Source: Luscinia megarhynchos (lineage: Eukaryota > Chordata > Aves > Passeriformes > Turdidae). From it: a DNA stretch of 64,000 bases. The DNA lies in the NCBI GenBank assembly GCA_034336665.1, contig CM067566.1:26938330-27002329 (forward strand), written 5' to 3'. Shown here piece after piece: positions 12,169-23,400 of this stretch. The number at the start of each line of letters is the position of its first letter. The first letter of the stretch is position 1. The notes below the pieces were generated by a model, which was not told where the DNA came from, made no database searches, and saw nothing but the letters and a program-made list of their open reading frames with translations. The position numbers and the translations under genes were made by a program.

Positions 12169-15100
12169 CAGTTAAAAAATTGACAGTTAGTAATGGTCAC
12201 ATGAACACCAGGGAACTGTATCTACATTTCCTGACGTCAATATGAACGGCACTAGGGTTTTTGTTTGTTTTCTTTTACGTATATAAATCTAATGCCAGTT
12301 AAAAAAATACAAAACAAAACTGAAACCCAAGACACTGTGAAATCAACACTGCTTAAAAACTCAAAATTCAATCTGATATATTTGAAAATAAATATTTTTT
12401 ACCTTTCTTGTTAGAAAAAGACAACTCACCAACTGCTTTCAAAGCAGTTACATCTTTAAGACCATTCCCAAAAGTGTTTCATAAATAATTACCCATTGAT
12501 TGATTGTCTATTAATGCAGCATCTCTCAGTCATAGCTGGGATCTCTGTTATTAGGCCATAAAGTATTTTTTTCAGACACAGTGTTTTGTTCCCCCCCCCT
12601 TGCTTTTTATTTTAGATACACTTTCTTTGAATATAGCATATCATGCTGGCAAAATTCATGCAGATGGCATAGCATGAAGTATCACAGAGTTTAAAATCAC
12701 CTGTTTAAAATAGACAAAAAAAGAAAAAGACAAGGAATGTAGTGTTAAAAATCATGGTAGTGAAAAAGCAACTACCCAGTCTCATGGAAGTCTCATGGAC
12801 GACCAAGACAATTTCAAATGTTCTCTCACAGTTGTCTCATCTACTTTGATTTGTTTAAATATGTCTTTTTTAATCCAAATTCATTTCATTCTCTTCAATT
12901 TTTTTCCACCAGGGATAAGTAAAAAAATAAAAGGTTAATTATTAAAACTAGTCTCTTTTCCCTTTTAATCAAAATAACCATTTTCCAGCCCTCTGACTGT
13001 ACATCTAATTTCAATAGTTATTTCAAATAGAGAAGCTTATGAATCTGACACGTTTGACATCTCCTGATGCCTTGACATTTAAAACACTCATAACAATACC
13101 TGGGTTAAATCTCTGAAAATATAAATGATTCTTGAATCAACTTTAACATTTGAAAAAGGCCACATCTTTAAACCTTCAGAACGTTTTCACAGAATTTATA
13201 ATCCTAAGGGACACTTAGAATTTTTGAGCAGGCAAATGAGCCTCCAGATGATTCTCTCTCATAGGCAACTGTGCAACTTAAAAAGCCTCCTTCCAAGGAA
13301 GCTCTCATCACTAATCTCTTCCCCTGGCCATATAAAACACAAAGGCAACCAGTTTTAGAAGCCTTTTTAATCCTGCACTTTAAACCTCAAAGGATCACCA
13401 TAATAAAGAAACATTTTCCAGAAATGTCTCTCTTGACAGTTTTATGTGTTATTCCTTGATGTGCCCCCTTTTTAACAGTTTCACCGACTAAAGAAATAAA
13501 CTGTTTTTCAAATAGTCTTTTCAGTAAAGTGCTTGTTATTACCCAAAAAAAAACCAAAAAAAAAACCCCAAAAAACCAAAAAGAGAAAGTGCTATTTAAG
13601 TCTTAAGATAATTTCTTTTTCCTGTGAAAAAACTGCCTGATACATCTTTACTTTATTTATTTTTACATAAAGCTGAAATGAAACCTATTTCTTGTAAGGA
13701 TGCTGGGTTACTAATTTTGGTGTTTGGCAGTAGGCAAGATGCCCACAGAAGGTGGTGACACACTGGAACTGTAGTGCAGAAGGTAAACCTTCTAGATGAA
13801 GTGGAAGGCATATGGAGAGCTCCTACTAGAATCCTTTCATATTTATATACAAATATAATATATATTAAATATAATATAAAAATAGCTATATTCTTTTTTC
13901 TCTCTGAAGTTATCCCAGACACTTTTCTTCAAAGCCTCACCCATTGCAGACAATGTCTGTCTCCTAAACTCCGTGCAAATGCCGTCCTTTTCACTCCATT
14001 ATGTATCACCAGCCCATTTCTTCACAAATACAATCCTCCCCTTAACAGACTCCTTCCCTTCTGTCAGAGCCATTCTGCAACATTTCTGCTCCAGAACCTG
14101 CAGCATCACAGCATTCACTGTCATTCTATTTATCAGGATGTTGCAAGTAAGTCTGTAGTAAATGAGTCGGGCAGAAGTAAAAGGCTAATTAAGAAAGAGG
14201 CAACAGCCTGGTCCTCTTCTCACTAAAACTCAAGGACAGTTCAGCAATTGATTCAGCAACAGGGGAAGCTGCAGACCTGTTAAATATACAGTTTTTAGTC
14301 ACTCCTTGTGAACAAAGCATCTCCACACTTGCACACAATCTGGACCAAGTTCTACATTTGCCTTGGTAAAGTTTCCCTGATTCAGGTCAGGAATTCTTCA
14401 AATGTGTGCTGTATTTTTCCAGTTCCTTAGAATTTCCCCATCTTCTATCCTTTCTCTACTAGCTGGTAGTTCTGTAATTGAATGACCTCTCTCTAAGGCT
14501 ACAAAAAGCTTCTTGATCAAAGCATATGCTTCTATATTCTCTTTCAGCAGCCACACTATCCCATCATCTAATTTCTCTCTCCTTGTTTAGCCTTTTTACT
14601 GACAGACCTATAGCAGCACATCAGAGTATATGGGGAGAGGAGAATGGGAAGTTGAAATGAAGCTTCATATAAAAAGCTGCATTATTAACTGTCTGGCTGG
14701 TACCTCTAATTTCTGTAATTTGCAGTATAATAGTTTAATGCACCTATTTTACCAGTATTCAGTAGTTCTAACAGCACTATTAAAGCTCTCCCAGTTTTCT
14801 TTATTAGTGCTATATTTTTATTGTAATTGGTTAAAGAAATTTGTGTCTAACCTGTTTTGCATTAGGCAAAGAAGTGATAGCACAGACCTGTAGTCAATGC
14901 AGCTTCATACAGAAACAGGTGGAATGGAGTGGTAAGGATAGCAGAGCAAGGCAGGATTTCTTTACATAGAACTTTACAGAAACAGGTCTCTGACAATTAT
15001 CCCAGTCTAAAGAATGCCAGAAATCCCTTTAAAGAAGGGAAAGTGTTTCTTGCTATGTTTGGTATTGGCATCTGTTCCTTGCTCCAGGCTGCAATAAGCT

Positions 15101-15767
15101 TCTTGGAGCAGAGAGCAATCTGATTCTCTTTGGTACTGTGTTTCTCACACTCTCCTTCCTTGTTCACTGCTTGGCTTTTTGGTGCCAAACATTTGCTTTA
15201 TGACTGGGGAATAACAAGGGTCTAATGCTGGGACACGTGCAGAGGCAAAGGCTTGCCCCAGAGCAAGGCTTGGCTAAACCAGAATTATCTCCTGCGGGTT
15301 TGGTTCATCCAGTAATACAATCAAACTGTTCCATAGTACAAAATAGACCATCACCATTTGGTTACATTCATTCAACTCCTCCTCAGTATTCAAGATTAAT
15401 CCAGCTTTCTCTCCCTAGCACTAGTTTTAACTGCTTTTGCTGTTTCTAGTTTTTAATTAATTATCAGATCTACCAGCATTTATTAGTCTTCCTCTGAAGT
15501 TCTGGTTTCCACAAACTAGTACCATAAAAACCTACCAACATTTACTTAAATAGCACATATCTGTTGGAACTTTTTATTTTCTTTATAAAGTGAAGTTGCC
15601 TTCTGAAGTCTTAGTTCAGTGATAGCTCTTAAATCAATACCTGGTAGTGTTAAATGCAATCATGATCTCCCCCAAAACACACTTTAAATGCTTCCAAAAA
15701 TGATTTTAAAAAAAAGATCAGCTTATTATTCTTCCTCCTGCAAAAGGAGTCCTGTCCTTTAAGGTTT

Positions 15768-15769
<2 letters not shown>

Positions 15770-15797
<28 letters not shown>
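15770..15797. repeat. T28 homopolymer
   Basis: Twenty-eight consecutive T on the + strand, read as A28 in the presumed CLOCK 3' UTR transcript. It has no clear retroelement next to it. Confidence 0.85.
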
Positions 15798-15800
<3 letters not shown>

Positions 15801-17238
15801 GTATTACCTTAAAGATCTGAGATTTTTGAGACTCCTGTATTTCTGGGTACTGTCTGAGGGGGAGTACCAGTCAAAAATATTCATGGTCTCAATTCAGACC
15901 ACTGTTAAAATTAACACAATACAGAAATATCTATGAAGTAGATACACAAGTTTGGTTGACAATGTGCTAAGACTTCAAAATTGAAAATGGTTACAGATTC
16001 AAGACATTGTAATTCAAGATGTTCAACATTATCACCTGAATTAAAATCAAGGCACTATGGGTTTTGTTGTTGTTGTTAAAATGACCCTGAATTAGTTCTG
16101 ACTAATTTTTGAAGGAGAATAAAAAGATTCCAACATGGTTTAACAAGTTACAATTCTCACCACAGAGAAAGTGGTTAAAAAGTGCCCAAAAGGTTATTAA
16201 ATGTAAATATATTTTTGTGCAAATTACTCCTATAACTGAAACATTCTTGAAAATTACTGTCATTTTTTTTAAACCTTTTACATAAATATTTCCAACTATG
16301 AACTATATCAAAAGATAGCTTTGGGGAATAAAATTCCAAACCATCCGCAAGAAAGCAGTGCAAATTCCTATTTTTCAAATAAAATGATGAATTAATTATG
16401 AAATGATGAATGATATTTATGAATCTGAATGTCCTGAACCCTGATGCATGATCACCAGTTCAAACAGCTTCATCAATAATTTAACTTCAAGCAGTCAACT
16501 AACCAACACACTATACCTCACCGAACAAACCCTGACATCACGGACAAAGCACAAACAAGAGACTTGTGCCCACATTAAGGGTGAAAATAATGATGCATCA
16601 TGTTGTAAACAAAAGGGTAGAACAGAGGAAAACATTAGTCTGAGTATGGCGTGAGAATTTAGGGAAACATATTCAAACCTACAAATAACAGATTACATTT
16701 TCATGCATCATATAAAATATTTTGCTCTTTCTCCTTTTATGCAGACATATACACAATATTTTACAGCATCTGTACAACAGAGAACTGGATTTCACACAAC
16801 ATTTTCAAAATATTTACTGTCCTGTAATCATCTGAAAAAAAATTAGATGGTTTTTGGACTATATTTCTGGCATTTTTTCCTGCTAATTCAAAACAATTGC
16901 TCCATGTCCGTTTTAATACTTTAAAAATGTACAGGATTGATAAAAATACCAATATTTTCAGCATCACTCTCATTTCAGTCACATTTGGAGATTTCACCTG
17001 GACAAATTACAACATGGCAGCAAATCCTTTAAAACACAGAAACTGGGGCAACTCTCAAAGTTGGCCATGTCCCCATCATCATCTTGTGGCTTTTCTTTAA
17101 CAAATTCCAGAAGTTAGAAGCAGATCTCAACACCATGGTGCTAGAAAGCCTTCGTACTGTTACCTCTGTAGCTTCAGTGCAACTGTTTGTGGGGCAGCCC
17201 CTGCTGGCAGTTTGCTTCAAAAGGAGGCAGCACCCACA

Positions 17239-17418
17239 CTACTGTGGCTGAACTTTGGAAGGATCACTCATCTTGTCAGTTCTGTGTCGTGACAGCTGCT
17301 GCTGCTGCTGAGACTGATGCTGCTGGTGGTGGGACTGAGTGAAAGTGCTTTGTTGCAGTGGGAAAGCAGCAGAGAGAATAAGCTGAGCCGACTGATTTCC
17401 ATGAAGTAACCTGGAGGT
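17239..17418 (-). CDS. CLOCK: CLOCK coding exon 20 (C-terminus and stop)
   Basis: The acceptor cgtgtcttag ends at 17419. Encodes [40 protein letters not shown] and [19 protein letters not shown], then TAG at 17241-17239. A second Gln run of five CAG codons lies before LSRHRTD. Confidence 0.96.
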   Translation of the reverse strand, partial: TSRLLHGNQSAQLILSAAFPLQQSTFTQSHHQQHQSQQQQQLSRHRTDKMSDPSKVQPQ

Positions 17419-20400
17419 CTAAGACACGAAAATAGAAAAAAAAAATATTTTTCCTGATGCACGGAGAAACACAGGCCTAGCTGCTTTTTAAATTTTCCTA
17501 AGGGTTCTGTCAAAATAAACTTCGGATTTGGCCAGTGAAACTGAGCAAACAGTGCAAAGATTTGTTCATACTAATACATTTAAGCAGTGCATCTGACCAA
17601 TTAATAAAGCAGCTGTAATTGCTCTTTGTAATTTCTGTGGTAATAGGCAGGAACACATGGCAACTTGTCTTCACTTTAAACCACTAAAGCCTAGCAGGGC
17701 ATAAGAAATCTATTTGAGTAAGTGTAGGAAGCTGTGACTGCAGTCAAATGAAAAAATAGTGCATGATTTGGCACAGATCACATTTCCCCATAGATAAAAT
17801 GCACAGTCAAAGCAAATGGTGCATTTGAGACCCAAACATCCCCTTTGAAGGAGACTTACTATTGGAAATGGTACTTAAACAGAATTCTTCTTAAAACAAT
17901 AAAAAAAAGATTACTGAAGAAAAACAATGAAAGATGGGTACAAATGCACTAGGACATCTCAATCCTGAAATATTCTGCAGCAGAAAGTACAGCACATCAA
18001 CTGCTCCACCTACAGAATCAGACTGTAAGATGCCCCAGTAAACAAAAGCAGAAAAAGCACTTTTGTCCTTTTTAAATTTGCTTCACTTCAAATTCTAGCA
18101 TTTTAATAGTTTGTATTAAAAATACTAGACTTTTGCCTAGAATGAAATTCTAGAGTAGGAACAGACCTTTCGAGATCTTATTTCACATGTTTGTTTCACC
18201 AGAATTAAAGTCAAAATTGTATCAACTTTTAAATTTAGAAACAGAGATACAGACACTACCAACCTACTAAACAGCCTCTCTAGTATTTTAGCCACTACTA
18301 CATCTCCTTCACCAACTCCAGATGCTGGGTGACCCATGTACCAGTAATTAATTGGAATCAACAAATGGCAACAGATTTCCCCATCAATTCCTTTTACCTT
18401 CAGTTTTTTTTAAGAGATTTCCTACTTCTAAACTCCTTGCGTTTTGTCTTCCTTCTCTTTTGACTCAAGCTCTCTTCTTTCTCCACTAAAACAAGGTTCT
18501 TCTCTACTCTCTGCTTACAAAGTTACTTGCTGCTCAGCCTCCCCTGTACCTAGACAGAATTTCATGCCTTGAAATGAATGCCTCCTATGTTATTGGGACA
18601 TATCTTGCTTTGGGCTGTGTGCTGCTTTCCAGACCAACCATCATCTCTCACACCTTACTGTATTAACATGTAAAGGTAATGAAAGAAAATGTAAGTGGTT
18701 TTAAAGGAAACATCTGGTTTTTCATTCCACAGTCAATTCAGAGCAACAATTCAAAGGGAAAAAGATGCAAGACAGGACAATGCATGGAGTAACACTGCAG
18801 GAAAGACTGCTTCTCCTTTAATTAGAGAACAGCTACAGAATAAACTTACCTCATGCATCGGGCTTATTCACAGGTTACTATTTAAAGTGCTTTATTTTCA
18901 GGTAAAGCACCCTGGATAACCTAGCAATGCTGAAAGAGCCAGGACTTCGGAAAGATTTGTAGACAGCTCAACATTCATTACCTGTAGGAACTGCTGGGGG
19001 TGCTGGGTCAGCTGTGACTGAGCTGGTTGTTGCACTGTGGTGAGCTGCTGCTGATGGTCCTGCTGACTTTGCTGCTGCTGCTGCTGCTGTTGCTGTTGTT
19101 GCTGTGTTATTGACAAAGTCTGTGTCTGCTGCTGCTGAGCAGCAAAAGTGGGATAAGCTGTCACCACCTGTCCCATAAACATAGTACTTGGTACCATTAC
19201 CGCTCCACACGCTACTGGGGCCGTGACAAGTTTTGTTACAAGCTGCTGACCTTGAGAAAATCTGTTAATAGAAAAAGACATTTAGAGTCCCTTCAGGAGA
19301 AAAAAAATATATATGAAGCATCACATACATTTGAGAAAGGCAGATCTCACAAAGTCATATTTTGCTATAGCAACATGGGTTTTGATAAGCCTGCAAATAT
19401 ATTACTTTGGGCAGTTTAGTTTCAAGGGTTGTATCCATACAGTTGAAACACAAAGCACATGATCTTTTTAATGCTACTTTAGTTCCCTTTGGATATGGTG
19501 TAGTTGCATAAGCATACAATTATAAAAAGTCATCTAAATATAGGTCTTGAAGATTTACCTGATTTGTCTGTCCTGTGTAAAAGTGGTTACTGCAGCAGCA
19601 TTCTGGTTGTTGTTCTGTGGTAAACTAGAGGGAACCTGCACCACATTTCCTGCTGTTGGCTGAGAAATCACCATAGTGTTGTACAAAGGTGCTGAGACTG
19701 TGTTCTGTGACTGACTGGCAAGAGAAGACTGTTGATTATGTCCACTAAGTACATTTTGTTGATTATGCTGGAAAGAAATTTTGAGATAGTAAGTTGAAGA
19801 TAGCCACATATTACAGCTGTTCTCTCACTGTCACTGCCCACACTTCAAAACTGCCAGTGTTTCTTTTCTATCCATATGAATTCTTAATTCAAAGTACACA
19901 GGCATTTCTATTGACTGCAGATTTAGAGGTGGGACTGCACCTTGGACATCTGAGTCTCTTACATTAACTTCTTTTCCTGTTCAGGTTATTTTTTTCCCTG
20001 AATTTTTCAGCTACTTGCATATTGTTTGTTCAAAATCATCTTTTTACTCCTTTAGCATCTCTGTGTCCAACTTAAGACTAAAACATGCACATAATGTCAA
20101 GAATTTCTTACTTGAAAGTTTGGAACTAGCCTACTGCTGAGATGGTAAAATGCATCACTAGTCTGCCTCTCCAAAAATCTCAAAAGAAAGTATGGAATGT
20201 GGAAAAGGGTACAGAGAAGGATGACCATAGAGATCAGATGTGTACAGAGTCTCCATACACAAAATGGTCAAACCCATAGAAGTGTTCAGCACGAAGAACG
20301 AGGTTCTGTGGGAATACATGCTGTTGAATGTTATTCCTCTGCTAAATTGTTAAGTTTATACTATAAAGTTAAGAGCTGTTTCTTTGTTACATTATAAGGT

Positions 20401-23400
20401 TTAATGTGTAAGTCGAGTGTTAAGCTTTTAGGCCATGTTTCTTTTTATTTTTGCCCTTGCTGTCCTTTTTTCACATGCACTGAAACACAGACACTCCTCT
20501 AGATAGTTCTCAGTTCACTTCTGTTTTGATTGCCTGAATTTTGCTTGGTTTTGTTGTTGCTTGTTTTTTTTCTTGTTGTGCCTTAACTGTTCTGTAAGTA
20601 ATAGAGTGAATCTTGCCAATAAACTTTGTTGTGCTGCCACTTAATATTAAATGAGGCTTTTGCTGATACCCTTGCTGATGATTTTTTAAGCAATCTCAAA
20701 TACTCGTTCATAACAGGGGAATGTCAGGGAAGCTGTTGTGTTTCAGCTGGGGTTTTGAGTAAATATTCTATCCAGCAAAATCAGCAATAGAATTTTACCT
20801 GTGTTGCAGTACTCTGCAAAGGCTGCTGCTGTATCATGTGTGGAGTACTTATGTGGCCTGTATTCATCCCACTTTGAGTCTGATTAGTCTGAACAACTTG
20901 ACCTTGCATGTTTATTGGCGTGAGCTGCTGAACAGTTGAAGAATTTCCAGAAGGAAGCTGTACAGAACCAAAGTTGAGTCCAGAAGCTGACTGCTGCAAG
21001 AACATCTTAAAAAATTCCACAAGTTGTAGGGTCAGTATTCAAAGACTCAGTTCTAACTAGTAAGAATCAGAATCCTGATTTCTAGACTTCTAAACATTAA
21101 CATTCAACATTTTTTCTTAAAGAAAAAGCACCACTTAGAGACTAACCAGTAATGCAGTCTACAACTGTCTAAAGACAAAGCTTATTTGAGATGACACTTC
21201 TATTTGTAGGAACTTCCACAGTAACATTAAATCAGATGAAGAAAATCTCTGAATTAGTAGATTCCAGGAATAGCACACTTTCCTGACAATAAGGAAATCA
21301 TGATGTTTATACTGAACTTTCCAACATAATAAACAGAACCCAGCACAAAAATTATTAGGTTCTTTAGAAAAGTTAGGCCCAAGCCTACAACAAGGCAGAA
21401 TGTGGAGCAAGGAAGTATTTTATCTAGTTTGCACATTTCTGAACAAGGTCCCTCTTCACTGCATGGGAAGCAGAGCTGTGAATCTCTCATTTTGAGACAT
21501 GGATAAGGTGACTGCCTTATACTGCTGGCATGTTTACACTACACATCACACAACACTGAAAATGGCACACGCCAGAAACTCCTACTCTTCCAACAGAACT
21601 TAAGCAACATACTCAGTACTTCTAGGAAGTATTATTCTACTCTCTAATCACAGTGCAGAGAATCCAGTGACTCCTTCAAGTTTATCATGCAAAGTAGAGC
21701 CATTCAGCCTGACAGGACAGTTTAAGAAACAAAGAAACATGGATTTAACATCCTCAGAGCTAAAAGAAGAAACAGATGTTCATCTTGCAGATTTTGGATT
21801 AATATTCTACTGGCAGCAAAACTTTGCAAGAATTAACAACCACTCCATCCTTTTAACGTTTAATTAGGTTAAGTCATAAGCTAGGCTTGGCCTGCTCAAC
21901 ACTGGGGCATTTCCAGATACATTCAGAAGTAAAACATCAAGTACCTCTGGAACAGCAGCTTCAGATACTATGGATTTTAGACATGTTAGGCCCAAATGGC
22001 AGCTGACAGGGAATATGGAGGATCATGTTGTGGAATTAGGAGCCCAAGACACATTTCAGATGCCTAAATTCCCTACAGATGAAACCTGTAAGTGATACAC
22101 TAACTCACCTGGAGTCCTTGACCATGAACAATTTGAAGCTGCTCTTGAATCTTACGCAACTCTTCCTGCTGCCGATGAATATTGGCCTCTATCATGCGTG
22201 TTCTTTGCTCTAGCTGGTCCTTCAGATGTTGCATAGCTCCTAATTGAGCTGAAAACTGAAACACAGGCTGTAGTGCAATGAATAAATTAAAAGCTGAGCA
22301 AAAATGACATTTTATTTACAAGAGATCACACATATGAATGTGTGTGTGGTGTGTGTAGCCTTAGTAATACACGGTACTGTGGATGTTAAAGCTCTCTCAT
22401 ATTAAAAATTACGATTGTGCCAGTTTAGAAAAAAGAGATTCACCCAGAGCTAAAACATACAAATAACTTGGGAATACACTCAGTCACAAAAAGCTGAAGG
22501 CTGACCCTATAGAGAAACTATTTGCCAATTCTGTTCTTCCTCAGACATTTGCTACAGGCCCCAAGACAGTATGACCTTCTGATACTTATATCCTGTTCTT
22601 ATTACACAGAAGCATTTCACAGACCAAGTCTTATGTTATAAGCAAATGCCTGAAAGCTACCAGCAGAGTTGACGTATTTTTAAATTCATGCCCTAAAATA
22701 TCTTAGCTTTAACTGGCTTTTAAATCTATGTTGCTAATGCACTGAAAACTATATCCACAAAATAACAGGAAGAAAGAAATAAAGGAAAAGTGTCAAATGA
22801 CAGAATTTGCTTATTTTAAGAGAATAAATAATCTGGCACCAAAGGACTCAATTTCTAAAAGAAAAATTAACGTTATATTCAGAATACAGAAGCAGAGAAT
22901 TGCTTAAGATGGAAAAGACCTTTAAAATCATCAAGGACAACCACTAACCTAGCACTGCCAAGTCCAACACTAAACTATGTCCCTAAATGCCACATCTACA
23001 TGGCTTTTAAATACTCTCAGGGATGGTGACTCCTCCAACTCCCTGGTCAGCCTCCAGCCAAATTTTTCCTCGTCATATACAATCTAAACCTTCCCTGGTG
23101 CAACCCAAGACCATTTCCTCTCACTCTGTCCCTGTTACCTGAGAGAAAAGACTGACACTCTCCTTGCTATAACCTCCTTGCAGGGGGTCCCCCCTGAGCC
23201 TTTTCTCCAGGCTAAATGACCCCAGCTCCCTCAGCCTCTCCTTGTCTGATGAACGTTCCAGACCCTTCACCAGCTCCATTGCCCCTCTCTGGACTTGCTT
23301 CAGCACCTCAGTGTCTTTCTTGCAGTGAGGGGTTTAAAACTGGACACAGCACTTGAGGTGTGGTCTCCCCAGTGCTGAGCACAGGGGACAATCCCTGCCC

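Larger units (their letters stand above)
12141..17238 (-). other. CLOCK: CLOCK 3' untranslated region (approximate)
   Basis: On the - strand this directly follows the CLOCK stop codon, is AT-rich and contains no spliced coding exon. CLOCK mRNAs in other vertebrates carry 3' UTRs of several kilobases, so I infer that most of this belongs to the last exon. The left limit is set by a candidate poly(A) signal and is uncertain. A 28-base T run (A on the transcript) is at 15770-15797. Confidence 0.5.
17419..22108 (-). other. CLOCK: CLOCK introns 16-19
   Basis: Introns at 17419-18981, 19262-19558, 19768-20798 and 21006-22108, between the exons listed separately. No established repeat was recognised, except that 20180-20640 looks like an old transposon remnant (see findings). 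The rest is AT-rich without visible features. Confidence 0.7.

Noticed and set aside
13774..14226. 150-codon + frame
   Set aside because: Lies antisense in the presumed CLOCK 3' UTR. No domain and ordinary AT-rich composition.
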